A DNA stretch of 64,000 nucleotides. Source: Pseudomonadota bacterium. GTDB taxonomy: Bacteria > Pseudomonadota > Alphaproteobacteria > Rhizobiales > Xanthobacteraceae. This document shows, piece after piece, positions 33,968 to 42,390 of the stretch (position 1 is its first letter; the number at the start of each line of letters is the position of its first letter). The notes under the pieces were generated by a model, which saw nothing but the letters and a program-made list of their open reading frames with translations, made no database searches and was not told the DNA's origin. The stretch is taken from the NCBI GenBank assembly GCA_023386885.1, contig JAEWIX010000005.1, positions 35,075 through 99,074 of the forward strand, read 5' to 3'. Both the position numbers and the translations under genes were made by a program.

Positions 33968-34828
33968 TTACACTCCTACCAGCGAGTGCATCGCGCGCGA
34001 TAAGTGCACGCGCAGAAGATGTTGCTTGTAAGCGGCCGAGCCACGGCTGTCGGAGTGAATGTCGGCTTCTGCGACCGCGGCCTCGCCGGCGCGCTTCAAT
34101 GTCGCCTCGTTGAGGTCGGAACCGCGCAGTTCGTTCTCGGCCGCAACCAGCCGCGTCGGGCGATCGAGCGCCGCGCTGAGAACGAGGCGCAGATCGTTGA
34201 CGCGTTGTCCCTGAAGATTGGCGGAGACCGCAATTCCGAGTGCGGGCCAATCATGCGCGGAACGCGTTGTGACCTTCACGTAGGTCGACGTCCATTCAGG
34301 GCGAACGGGGACGATCACCTCGGCAATCAACTCGCCGCCGCCCAGCGTCGTCTCGTAGTAGCCCGCGAACAGATCCTCAACGGGGATCACGCGTTCGCCG
34401 CTCTTGCTGACAATGCGCACGCTGGCCGCATGCGCCATCCAGACCGGCGGAAGATCGAGATGCGGATCGGCATGCGCGAGATTTCCGCCCACCGAAGCCA
34501 CATGACGGACCCGGATATTGGCCAGCGTCTTCATGGTGCGCACGACCGCCGGCAGATGCTGCAACACGATCGGCGAACGCTCGATCTCAGCGAATGTCGT
34601 CATGCCGCCGATGCGGATGTGCGACCGATCTTGATCGATACGCAACCCGTCGAAACAGCCGCCGACCTTTCGCAGGCTGACAAGACGCTCCGGCTTGAAG
34701 ATCTGCGCCTTCATCATCAGCATCAGCGCCGTGCCGCCGCCCATCGGGCGCACGCCGGGGTCGCCGGCCGCAAGCAGGTCAAACGCCTCGTCGAGCGTTG
34801 CCGGTTCTGAGAGTTCGAAGCCCAGCAT
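33968..34828 (-). CDS. Molybdenum hydroxylase FAD subunit (hydroxylase 2), first gene of operon
   Basis: A 286-residue FAD-binding subunit with the loops MGGGTALMLMMKAQIFKPERL and VGGNLAHADPHLDLPPV. The first loop is modified (GGGTALM instead of AGGxSLxP), as in the xanthine-dehydrogenase-like branch. It is the first gene after the 856-base control region, so the operon promoter should lie upstream of 34828. ATG 34828 has GAGGG immediately before it, an unusually short spacing. Confidence 0.92.
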   Translation of the reverse strand: MLGFELSEPATLDEAFDLLAAGDPGVRPMGGGTALMLMMKAQIFKPERLVSLRKVGGCFDGLRIDQDRSHIRIGGMTTFAEIERSPIVLQHLPAVVRTMKTLANIRVRHVASVGGNLAHADPHLDLPPVWMAHAASVRIVSKSGERVIPVEDLFAGYYETTLGGGELIAEVIVPVRPEWTSTYVKVTTRSAHDWPALGIAVSANLQGQRVNDLRLVLSAALDRPTRLVAAENELRGSDLNEATLKRAGEAAVAEADIHSDSRGSAAYKQHLLRVHLSRAMHSLVGV

Positions 34829-34993
34829 CCCTCACATCCCAATTCGAGAACGATGGGACGAAACCCGGCCAGCGCCCTGGACCGGGAGATAGACCGGGAG
34901 AATGCGCGCGCCCCCGCAACGCAACGAAGAACAGTCGATCATGATGGATCCACAAACTTGCGACCCTCGAAGGTTCGCAGAGATGGTTCGCAA

Positions 34994-35009
34994 TGTCAAA
35001 TTTTTGACA
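34994..35009. promoter_or_regulatory. Palindrome, candidate operator
   Basis: TGTCAAA-TT-TTTGACA is a perfect inverted repeat with a 2-base spacer, about 165 bases upstream of the double-hydroxylase operon start. The 7-base arms are those of a dimeric HTH regulator. No regulator gene is adjacent. Confidence 0.5.
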
Positions 35010-35038
35010 CGCGGCCCCGTCAGTTTGGGAGAATACGT

Positions 35039-35055
35039 TATATCATCATGATATA
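35039..35055. promoter_or_regulatory. Perfect 17-base palindrome, candidate operator
   Basis: TATATCAT-c-ATGATATA reads the same on both strands apart from the central base. It is 30 bases from the palindrome at 34994-35009, about 210 bases upstream of the operon start. It resembles GntR- or TetR-family sites in form; the regulator is not in an adjacent gene. Confidence 0.55.
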
Positions 35056-35636
35056 CATAACATTTTTCACTGAAAAACGGGTGCTATTTCTGGAACTACA
35101 CGTTTGAAGATGGCTGGATTTTCAACTTTAAGCGCCAAATTGCGAGCCAACGAACACTAAAAGGACAGTGTACCAAAATTAGCATGACGTTGCATCGCAC
35201 GGGACGCGCGGTCCACCCTGAAATACCTGCCGCTAAAAGCGAGCTCGCTATTTCGGAGCGACCGTCCAACTCGCCGACACGTATTATTGCCCCCTTTGCG
35301 CAATTCAGCGTGCGGCTAATTGTTGCGAGGCACGCGTCCGGCGCAGGCGCGGCGATGTCGCCGCAATGAAATCGGTGTCACCGGACCGATGGCTGCGACG
35401 ACAACAAAGGCGGGAGATTTATGGAAACGGAAACGCGGCTCCGCGCCAGCCGGCTCGACAATGCCGTCCGACGTCACAGACGATTAGATCTCTCGGCCCA
35501 TTGAACTTGGACGCAAGCGGGTGAGCGCAGGATTGCTTCCGTAAGAGGCTCCACGTTCGTCCCGCAGTTCAGCGGACTGACAATCGAGAGCCAGCCGCTG
35601 CCGTAATTGCCTTGTCGCCATCCGACACAAACAGAC

Positions 35637-35667
35637 CGCGCCGGTTACGGATTGCATAACCGGCGCG
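35637..35667 (-). terminator. Hairpin terminator of the 40655-35685 importer operon
   Basis: CGCGCCGGTTA (35637-35647) and TAACCGGCGCG (35657-35667) form a perfect 11-bp stem with a 9-base loop, 17 bases past the last stop codon. The downstream leftward sequence GTCTGTTTGTG is only moderately U-rich. Confidence 0.65.
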
Positions 35668-35684
35668 TTGTTCGCAGAACGCGA

Positions 35685-36089
35685 TTAGTCGACCTTCCCC
35701 ATTTCCTTGAGCACCGCGTTCGCCGTCTTGAACGCTTCGAGGCCGGAGGGGATGCCGCAGTAAACCGTGGCGTGAAGCAGGATTTCCTTGATCTCGTCGA
35801 CGGTGACGCCGTTGGTGATCGCACCCTTGACGTGCAGCTTGAGTTCGGCCGGCTTGTTGAGCGCCGTCAGCATTGCGAGGTTGATGATGCTGCGCGTCTT
35901 GCGATCGAGGCCGGGCCTGTTCCAGGCATAGCCCCAGCACCACTCGGTGGTGATGTGCTGGAAAGTCATCATGAAGTCGTTGGCGGATTCCATCGACTTG
36001 TCGACATATTCCGCACCGAGGACTTCGCGGCGAGCGGCGAGGCCGATGTCGAAAAGTCCGCCGAGGGTGACCGTCTGATTGTAGCTCAT
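35685..36089 (-). CDS. Carboxymuconolactone decarboxylase/AhpD-family protein
   Basis: A 134-residue protein of the CMD family (PcaC-like), with blocks YAWNRPGLDRKTRSIINLAMLTAL, LHVKGAITNGVTVDEIKEIL and LHATVYCGIPSGLEAF. The single cysteine in YCGIP is not the CxxC pair of AhpD peroxidase-linked disulfide reductases, so the lactone decarboxylase side is likelier. It is 51 bases downstream of livF and probably in the same operon, suggesting that the imported compound enters an aromatic ring-cleavage pathway. The ribosome-binding site is weak. Confidence 0.88.
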   Translation of the reverse strand: MSYNQTVTLGGLFDIGLAARREVLGAEYVDKSMESANDFMMTFQHITTEWCWGYAWNRPGLDRKTRSIINLAMLTALNKPAELKLHVKGAITNGVTVDEIKEILLHATVYCGIPSGLEAFKTANAVLKEMGKVD

Positions 36090-36140
36090 GTCGATACCAT
36101 TACTGTTGGTGGGGGAGAGAGTGAGTTTGCGGCTGCTCCG

Positions 36141-36860
36141 TCATATGCCGAGATAGGCGGCTCTGACAGCGGGATTTTGATTGAGTTCGGCGGACGCGCC
36201 CTCAAGCGTGATGCGGCCGCTTTCGAGCACATAGCCGCGCGTCGCGACATCGAGCGCCAGACTGACGTTCTGCTCGACCAGAAGGATCGACGTGCCGCGC
36301 CGGTGAATCTCCACGAAGGCATCGTGCATTTCTTCCACGACTTTCGGTGCGAGACCGTGGCTCGGCTCGTCCAGCAACAGCAGCTTCGGTTTCAGCATCA
36401 GCGCGCGGCCGACGGCAACCATCTGCTGTTCACCACCGGACAGCGTACCGGCCAATTGCTGGCGCCGTTCCGAGAGGCGCGGAAACAATGTGAAGACGTC
36501 CTGCATCCGCGCCGGAAGATCGGACGCGGTGCGCGCCGTGAACGCGCCAAGCAGCAGGTTTTCCTCGACCGTCATGTCGGGGAAGACCTGGCGGCCTTCC
36601 GGGACGTGTGCGATGCCGAGCGCCGGCACCTGATGCGCCGCGCGGGTCGACAGATCGGCGCCCGCGAATTGAAGGCTGCCGCTGACGCGCGGCACCTGGC
36701 GCGAGATGGCGCGCAGAATGGTGCTCTTGCCGGCAGTGTTGGCGCCGATGATGCAGACGAACTCGCCTTCGAACACCTTGAGATTGACGCCGTGCAGAAC
36801 CTCGATCTCGTTGTAGCCGGCGCAGAGGTTCTCGATGCCGAGCAATGGAGCGGCGCTCAT
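36141..36860 (-). CDS. livF: LivF-type ABC importer ATPase (GntR-linked importer)
   Basis: A 239-residue ATPase with Walker A GANTAGKST, in which the normal NGAGK is NTAGK; signature LSGGEQQMVAVGRAL; Walker B LLLLDEPSHGLAPK. The loop IAHVPEGRQVFPDMTVEENL places it in LivF. It overlaps the livG stop (ATGA). Confidence 0.93.
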   Translation of the reverse strand: MSAAPLLGIENLCAGYNEIEVLHGVNLKVFEGEFVCIIGANTAGKSTILRAISRQVPRVSGSLQFAGADLSTRAAHQVPALGIAHVPEGRQVFPDMTVEENLLLGAFTARTASDLPARMQDVFTLFPRLSERRQQLAGTLSGGEQQMVAVGRALMLKPKLLLLDEPSHGLAPKVVEEMHDAFVEIHRRGTSILLVEQNVSLALDVATRGYVLESGRITLEGASAELNQNPAVRAAYLGI

Positions 36861-37582
36861 GCGCGTGCCTCCATGGATTTGCCGAGATAGGCTTCGACCA
36901 CCTGCGGATCGTTGGCGATCTGCTGCGGCGTGCCGTCGGCGAGCAGCTTGCCGAAATTCAGGACGAGAACGCGATCGCAGATCGCCATGATGGCGCGCAT
37001 GTGATGCTCGACCACCAACAGCGTGATGCCGTCGTCGCGCAGCGAGCGGATCAGGTCCATCACCTCCTGCATCTCAACCGGGTTCAGCGCCGCCATCACC
37101 TCGTCGAGCAACAGCACCTTGGGGCCGGTGCACAGCGCCCGCGCGAGTTCGACGCGCGCCCGCTCCGGAAACGACAGGAGGCCCGCCTGCTGGTGTGCGA
37201 TCGCACGCAGCCCGACACGGTCGAGGCATTTCAGCGCTTCCTCGCGCGCAGCGTCGACATCGTGACGCAGCAGCCCCGCGGTCAGCACGTTGTCGAGCAC
37301 GGAGCTTTCGCCAAACAGCGCGACGTTCTGAAACGTCTTGGTCATGCCGAGGCGGGCGACCTTATGCGGCTTCAGCCCGACCACGGATTCGCCACCCAGC
37401 CGGATCGATCCGTTGTCGGGCCGGATCAGGCCGACCAACGTACTGAAGAACGTGGTCTTGCCCGCGCCGTTCGGGCCGATCAGCCCGACGATCTGGCCTT
37501 GCGGCACCGAGAAGCTGACATCGGAAAGCGCCTGCAAGCCGCCGAACCGACGTGAGATGCCGTGAACCTCGAGGATGCTCAT
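36857..37582 (-). CDS. livG: LivG-type ABC importer ATPase (GntR-linked importer)
   Basis: A 241-residue ATPase from MSILEVHGISRRFGGLQALS, with Walker A GPNGAGKTT, LivG block GMTKTFQNVALFGESSVLDNVL, signature LSFPERARVELARALC and Walker B VLLLDEVMAALNPVE (Val at the Pro position). ATG 37582 overlaps the livM stop by 4 bases; an upstream frame to 37720 lies inside livM. Confidence 0.92.
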   Translation of the reverse strand: MSILEVHGISRRFGGLQALSDVSFSVPQGQIVGLIGPNGAGKTTFFSTLVGLIRPDNGSIRLGGESVVGLKPHKVARLGMTKTFQNVALFGESSVLDNVLTAGLLRHDVDAAREEALKCLDRVGLRAIAHQQAGLLSFPERARVELARALCTGPKVLLLDEVMAALNPVEMQEVMDLIRSLRDDGITLLVVEHHMRAIMAICDRVLVLNFGKLLADGTPQQIANDPQVVEAYLGKSMEARA

Positions 37583-38550
37583 CGCGGCGCTCCTCCGCTG
37601 AACTTCGCGCGCAGGGAGCGAAAGACAGTGACGAAACCATGTGGGCGCCAGAGGATGACGATAATCAGGATCAGGCCGAAGATGAGCTGCGACAATCCGG
37701 CGGCGCTCGACGAGAACCATTCGTTCATCAGTTCCTCGAGCGGAATGATGAAGAACGCGCCGAGGATCGGCCCGACCGCGGTGCCGAGGCCGCCGAGAAT
37801 CGCGATCAGCGCGACGCGGATCGAAATCCCGGCGGCGCTGAACACGGTGTCAGGATCGAAGAACACCGCGACCTGGACATAAAGTGTTCCCAGCATCGCC
37901 ATCAACGCGCCGGAAATCACCGCCGCCTGCAATTTGACGCGCGTGGTATCGATGCCGATCACCTCTGCCGCCGACGGATTCTCCTTGATGGCGCGCAGGC
38001 GATAGCCCATCGCGCCGCGCTGAATCCATTCGAAGATCAGGGTCGTGACCACGAGCGCGGCGATCGCGATGTAGGTGTGCGGCAAGAGCAGCTTGAACGA
38101 GTAGCCCATGACGCTCGGCGGCGAGAACGGAATCGAGGTGCCGCCCGGCCCGCCGGTGAGCGAGACCCAGACATTGGCGATGACGCGCATGACTTCGCCG
38201 AAGGCGAGCGTCGCCAGCGCGAAGTAATGCCCCTGCAGCCGCATAGTGGGGATCGCGATGATGAAAGCGGCGAGGCCGCCGAACACGCCGCCCACCAGCA
38301 TGCCGATCCACGGGCTGAGACCGAACTTCAGCAGCAGGATCGTCGAGGTGTAGGCGCCGATGCCGAAGAACGCGGCGTGGCCGAGCGAGGTCTGGTTGGC
38401 GAGACCGCCGATGATGTTCCAGGCCTGCGCCATCGCCGCGAACAACAGCGTGAAGGTCAGCACGCGAATCCAGTAGCCGCGCGGATCGAGCGCCAGCGGC
38501 AACAGGCAGGCGGCGGCAAGAACGATGGCGAGAACGATCCAGCGCTTCAT
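37579..38550 (-). CDS. livM: LivM-type permease (GntR-linked importer)
   Basis: A 323-residue permease: AWNIIGGLANQTSLGHAAFFGIGAYTS, LALATLAFGEVMRVI, the coupling loop RAIKENPSAAEVIGIDTTRVKLQ and C-terminal WRPHGF. ATG 38550 overlaps the livH stop (ATGA). Confidence 0.92.
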   Translation of the reverse strand: MKRWIVLAIVLAAACLLPLALDPRGYWIRVLTFTLLFAAMAQAWNIIGGLANQTSLGHAAFFGIGAYTSTILLLKFGLSPWIGMLVGGVFGGLAAFIIAIPTMRLQGHYFALATLAFGEVMRVIANVWVSLTGGPGGTSIPFSPPSVMGYSFKLLLPHTYIAIAALVVTTLIFEWIQRGAMGYRLRAIKENPSAAEVIGIDTTRVKLQAAVISGALMAMLGTLYVQVAVFFDPDTVFSAAGISIRVALIAILGGLGTAVGPILGAFFIIPLEELMNEWFSSSAAGLSQLIFGLILIIVILWRPHGFVTVFRSLRAKFSGGAPR

Positions 38551-39407
38551 CGGCTGGCTCCCACGAGCCCCTGCGGTCTCACCGCGAGCACCAGGATGAA
38601 CACGATAAATAGCACCAGATTCTGCAACTGAATGGGAAACACCAGTGCCGACAGCGCCTGGATGACACCGACGGCGAGGCCGCCGGCCACCGCGCCGGCG
38701 ACGCTGCCGAGGCCGCCCAGCACGACGACTGTGAACATCAGCACCACGTACTGGCTGCCGACGCCGGGATACACCGTGACGTAAGGCATGATCACCGCAC
38801 CGCCGAACGCCGTGAGCCCGACGCCGAGCGCAAACGCAATGCGGTACATCAGCGCCGAATCGATGCCCATCAGTTGCGCCGCGCCGGGATTTTGCGCGGT
38901 CGCGCGCATGGCACGGCCGAACCAGCTCGTGCGCATGAACCACCACAGCGCCACGCCGCAGGCGAGCGACATCGCGAACGCGATCAGATACGGCACGCTG
39001 ACGAATAGCGGCCCCAGCGACAGCGATATGGTCTGGTACCACGTCGTGACCGAGCGGAATTGCGAGCCGAAGGCCAACAGCGCGCCGTTCTCGATCACGA
39101 TCAGCAGGCCGACGGTGAGGAAGATCTGCGCCACCGAAGGCGCCTTCAGCACGCGCGAGATCAGTTGCCCCTGCACGAACCAGCCGATGACGAATGCCAC
39201 TGCGAAAGACAGCGGCGCCGCCAGCACCGGATCGAGCCCGAGGAAGGCCCATGCGAACCAGGCGACGAGCATGCCGACCATCAGGAATTCGGCTTGCGCG
39301 AAATTGATGATCCCCATCACGCCATAGACCAGCGTGAGGCCGATGGAGATCACGGCGTAAACGCCGCCGATCAGCAGCCCGTCGATAACCGCCTGGATGA
39401 ATGCCAC
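38547..39407 (-). CDS. livH: LivH-type permease (GntR-linked importer)
   Basis: A 286-residue permease with LTLVYGVMGIINFAQAEFLMVGM near residue 23, coupling loop ATAQNPGAAQLMGIDSALMYR and VLGGLGSVAGAVAGGLAVG. The start is GTG at 39407, 21 bases after the binding-protein stop. FAQAE replaces the commoner FAHGE/MAHGE. Confidence 0.92.
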   Translation of the reverse strand: MAFIQAVIDGLLIGGVYAVISIGLTLVYGVMGIINFAQAEFLMVGMLVAWFAWAFLGLDPVLAAPLSFAVAFVIGWFVQGQLISRVLKAPSVAQIFLTVGLLIVIENGALLAFGSQFRSVTTWYQTISLSLGPLFVSVPYLIAFAMSLACGVALWWFMRTSWFGRAMRATAQNPGAAQLMGIDSALMYRIAFALGVGLTAFGGAVIMPYVTVYPGVGSQYVVLMFTVVVLGGLGSVAGAVAGGLAVGVIQALSALVFPIQLQNLVLFIVFILVLAVRPQGLVGASR

Positions 39408-39428
39408 TGGAATCGTTCGCTCAGCGGA

Positions 39429-40655
39429 TCACGATTTCCAGACGGCCTTGGCCTTGGCGTAGTCCTTCGGCCACACGGTCACCAACTCCTTGTTGCGCCA
39501 CTGCACCATCACCGGCACCGAGAGGACGTTGAGGCCAGTGTCGTCGAATTGCACGGCGCCGCCGGTCATCGTCTTGGCCCAGCCGTCGGAGAACCTGGCG
39601 CCGCGCAGAGCCGCGCTGACCGCTTCGGGTTTGCTGGATTTGGCCTTCTCGATGGCCTGCACCAGCACGTCCAGCGCGACCGCGTGCTCCTGTGCTTCAT
39701 GCACCATGAAGTAACCGAATCGCTTGCGGAACCGCTCGGTGAACTCCGGCGCGAGGTCGTAATTCGACGTGTTGACCGAGAGCACGTTCTCGGCGAATTC
39801 ACCGAGTCCCTTCTCGAAATCGGGAATGACGTAACCGGCCGCACCGCCGATCGCCGGAATGTCGATCTTTTGCTGGCGCATGGTGCGGATGATGAGCAGG
39901 CTGTCGTTGAGATACGACACCGGGAAGACGGCCTCGGCGCCGGACGCGCGAAGCTTGTTGATCAGCGGCGTCGTATCGGTGATGCCGAGCGGATAGGCGT
40001 CGTCCATCACCACTTCGACATTGGCGGCCTTGGCACCGGCGCGCAGCCCCTTTGCCTGCGCCGAGCCGTAGGCGGTGTCCTCATACATGATCGCGATCTT
40101 GCTGATCTTGGCGCCCGCGGCCTCGGCGATGGCCTTGGTGTAATCGAACTGGGCCTTGCCGATCACGGATGCCTTCGGGACCACCTGGAAGATGCTTTTG
40201 TAGCCGCGACCGGTGATCTGATCGGCGAACGACATCGTCAGCAGCGGAATGTCGCGGCGCTCGGTGACCTCGGAGATTGCCAGCGTCAGCGAGGATGCGA
40301 ACGCGCCGAGGATGGCGGTGACGTCGTTCTGGGTGATGAGCCGCTGCGCGACGGTGCCGGCCGTCGTCGGCGTCGAGGTCGCATCAGCCACGATCAGGTT
40401 GATCTTCGCGCCACCCAGCGCCTTGATGCCGCCGGCCGCGTTGATTTCATCCGCGACCAGTTCGATGCCGTTGCGCGAATTGATGCCGAACTGCGCGTTC
40501 GCCCCCGACAGCGGCATGATCACGCCGACATTCACGGTCTTCCCCTGCGCGAAGGCCGGGCGGACCACCATCGGCGCCGCCAGCAACGAAGCCGTGCCGG
40601 CAAGCAGTGTCCGGCGGTTGAGTCCGGCAGACGATGTCGTGGATTTCTTCGGCAT
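39429..40655 (-). CDS. HAAT substrate-binding protein with Tat-type signal (GntR-linked)
   Basis: A 408-residue precursor. The N-terminus contains twin arginines in LNRRTLLAGTASLLAAP, a Tat-like signal, with cleavage predicted after AFA (about residue 35). The binding fold follows: TVNVGVIMPLSGANAQFGI, EINAAGGIKALGGAKINLIV and AFASSLTLAISEVTERRDIP. ATG 40655 has GGGGAG upstream. It is the first gene of the importer operon and diverges from a GntR regulator across a palindromic operator. Ligand unknown. Confidence 0.92.
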   Translation of the reverse strand: MPKKSTTSSAGLNRRTLLAGTASLLAAPMVVRPAFAQGKTVNVGVIMPLSGANAQFGINSRNGIELVADEINAAGGIKALGGAKINLIVADATSTPTTAGTVAQRLITQNDVTAILGAFASSLTLAISEVTERRDIPLLTMSFADQITGRGYKSIFQVVPKASVIGKAQFDYTKAIAEAAGAKISKIAIMYEDTAYGSAQAKGLRAGAKAANVEVVMDDAYPLGITDTTPLINKLRASGAEAVFPVSYLNDSLLIIRTMRQQKIDIPAIGGAAGYVIPDFEKGLGEFAENVLSVNTSNYDLAPEFTERFRKRFGYFMVHEAQEHAVALDVLVQAIEKAKSSKPEAVSAALRGARFSDGWAKTMTGGAVQFDDTGLNVLSVPVMVQWRNKELVTVWPKDYAKAKAVWKS

Positions 40656-40736
40656 GGACGCTCTCTCCCCGTTGGCCGTGTTAGCTTTGCGGCGAAGTTC
40701 GTCACAAAACCCTCCCTCAGTCAAGCTGATTGACAG

Positions 40737-40749
40737 ATTGTCTGACAAT
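40737..40749. promoter_or_regulatory. FadR/FCD-type GntR operator palindrome
   Basis: ATTGTC-T-GACAAT is a perfect 13-base palindrome whose core fits the FadR-subfamily pattern TnGTnnnACnA. It sits 15 bases before the GntR start used here and about 80 bases upstream of the divergent importer operon. A second, weaker repeat GTCAA-5-TTGAC is at 40720-40734. Confidence 0.65.
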
Positions 40750-40764
40750 ATGTTCAGTGGACCC

Positions 40765-41478
40765 ATGAAGAGAGCCGATTCCGATCTCAATGTCGCGCGT
40801 GAAGCCACCAGCCTGCGCCTTCTGGTCGAAAAGCGGCTGAGAACCGCGATCGGCGACGGGACTTTCAAACCCGGACAACGCCTGATCGAACGCGAGTTGT
40901 GCGAACAGACCGGGGTCGGCCGCACCTCGATCCGTGAGGCGCTGCGTCAACTTGAAGCGGAAGGGCTGGTGGACACGGTGCCCCATCGCGGACCGGTGGT
41001 CAGCACCATCACCGCCGACGAGGCCGAGCAACTCTACGAATTGCGGGCGATGCTCGAAGGCTTCGCCGGCCGCGAATGCGCGCGCAAGCGCGACCCGAAA
41101 ATCCTGGCCCGGCTGCGCAAGCAGTTCGAGATCATGGGACAAGTGGCGCGGCAGGACGATCGCAGCGATCTGCTCGCGGCCAAGACGGAATTCTATGCCG
41201 CCATGCTCGAGGGCTGCGGCAACGTCTTCGTGCAACGCTTCCTCAACATGCTGCTCAACCGCGTCACGCTGCTGCGCATGACATCGATGACGCAGAAGAA
41301 CCGCATCGATCACAGCCTGAAGGAAATCGAGGCGATCCTCGTCGCCATCGAGACCGGTGACGCGGACGGCGCCGAGCGGGCTTGCGTCCAGCACATCCGC
41401 AACGCCGCCGCCATTGCGGTGGCTGCGCTTCGCAAGAATGAAACGTCGTCGGCCATAAACGAATCGAAGGTCAGGTAA
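40765..41478 (+). CDS. GntR family regulator, FadR/FCD subfamily
   Basis: A 237-residue regulator. The N-terminal winged helix reads FKPGQRLIERELCEQTGVGRTSIREALRQLEAEGLV and is followed by VPHRGPVVSTI; the C-terminal all-helical FCD ligand domain has YELRAMLEGFAGREC, FYAAMLEGCGN and a metal-site-like HSLKEIEAIL. FCD proteins typically sense carboxylic acids. The ATG at 40765 is preferred because an ATG at 40750 directly abuts the operator and has no ribosome-binding site; frames back to 40249 lie antisense to the binding-protein gene. It likely represses both the importer and itself. Confidence 0.92.
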   Translation: MKRADSDLNVAREATSLRLLVEKRLRTAIGDGTFKPGQRLIERELCEQTGVGRTSIREALRQLEAEGLVDTVPHRGPVVSTITADEAEQLYELRAMLEGFAGRECARKRDPKILARLRKQFEIMGQVARQDDRSDLLAAKTEFYAAMLEGCGNVFVQRFLNMLLNRVTLLRMTSMTQKNRIDHSLKEIEAILVAIETGDADGAERACVQHIRNAAAIAVAALRKNETSSAINESKVR

Positions 41479-41489
41479 GGAGTCTCCCC

Positions 41490-42380
41490 GTGTCGCAATC
41501 GAACCCCATCCTCCCGCCGGCGAAAGTCGTCGTGGTCGGCCTCGGCAACATGGGGCAGCCGATGGCCGCGTGCCTGAGCCGCGCCGGTTATCAGGTCGTC
41601 GGCTTCGACACCTCGAGCGACGCGCGCGCGAAATTCAGTGCCGCGGGCGGCACAGCGGCGGCGACCGTTGCGGAGGCGGTATCGGGCGCAGCTGCCGTCA
41701 TCACGCTGTTGCCGGACGGCAAGATCGTCCGCGCGGCGGTCGACGGCTTCAAGCAGCATCTCGCGCCGGGCACGGTGCTGATCGACATGAGTTCGTCCGC
41801 GCCGGTCGGCACCAAGGCGCTCGGCGAGGAATTGATCGCGGCCGGCTTCGCGTTCATCGACGCGCCGGTGTCGGGCGGCGTGAAGCGCGCCATCGACGGC
41901 ACGCTGGCGATCATGGCCGGCGGCGACCATGCGACCATCGACAGGGCCGAGCCGATCCTGAAGGCGATGGGCAAGTCGGTCTTCCGCACCGGACCGCTCG
42001 GCTCCGGCCACGCCGCCAAGGCGCTCAACAACTACGTCTCGGCGGCCGGCCTTGCCGCCGCTGTCGAAGCCGTGGCGATCGGCGGCCGCTTCGGCATCGA
42101 TCCGAATACGCTGGTGGACGTGTTCAACGCCTCTACCGGACGCAACAACTCGACGGAAAACAAGATCAAGCAGTTCGTGATTCCGGAATCGTTCACCTCA
42201 GGCTTCTCGTTGGCGCTGATGGCGAAGGACATTCGCACCGCCGACGAACTCGCTCATCAGATCGGCGTGATCGCGCCGCTGGCCGACGAAGTCGCCGCAC
42301 TGTGGGACGGCGCGTTGAAGAAACTCGGCAACACCGCCGATCACACCGAGATCGGCCGCTACCTCACCGCCAAGCGCTGA
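41490..42380 (+). CDS. Beta-hydroxyacid dehydrogenase (3-hydroxyisobutyrate dehydrogenase family)
   Basis: A 296-residue NAD(P)-dependent enzyme. The Rossmann motif is VVGLGNMGQPMAACLSRAG (about residues 12-30), substrate-binding DAPVSGGVKRAIDGTL near 126, and the catalytic Lys in GSGHAAKALNN near 177. Family members oxidise 3-hydroxyisobutyrate, tartronate semialdehyde and similar 2- or 3-hydroxy acids. The gap to the GntR stop is 11 bases, with a GTAAGGAG ribosome-binding site, so it is co-transcribed with the regulator and hydrolase. Confidence 0.92.
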   Translation: MSQSNPILPPAKVVVVGLGNMGQPMAACLSRAGYQVVGFDTSSDARAKFSAAGGTAAATVAEAVSGAAAVITLLPDGKIVRAAVDGFKQHLAPGTVLIDMSSSAPVGTKALGEELIAAGFAFIDAPVSGGVKRAIDGTLAIMAGGDHATIDRAEPILKAMGKSVFRTGPLGSGHAAKALNNYVSAAGLAAAVEAVAIGGRFGIDPNTLVDVFNASTGRNNSTENKIKQFVIPESFTSGFSLALMAKDIRTADELAHQIGVIAPLADEVAALWDGALKKLGNTADHTEIGRYLTAKR

Positions 42381-42390
42381 TCGTATCGCA

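Larger units (their letters stand above)
34829..35684. promoter_or_regulatory. Long gene-free control region upstream of the double-hydroxylase operon
   Basis: 856 bases without a convincing gene. It is locally AT-rich around 34990-35140 and carries two perfect palindromes (34994-35009 and 35039-35055), probably operators for the leftward operon. From 35160 to 35630 I see no motif, repeat or RNA gene. A terminator-like hairpin for the neighbouring operon is at 35637-35667. A short rightward frame at 34853-35107 crosses both palindromes and is judged chance. Confidence 0.6.

Noticed and set aside
31519..34113. An 864-codon open frame on the plus strand opposite hydroxylase 2
   Set aside because: Antisense artefact spanning three real genes; no recognisable family.
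34853..35107. An 84-codon plus-strand frame upstream of the double-hydroxylase operon
   Set aside because: Crosses two perfect palindromes; composition shifts abruptly from Arg-rich to hydrophobic, as expected of non-coding DNA.
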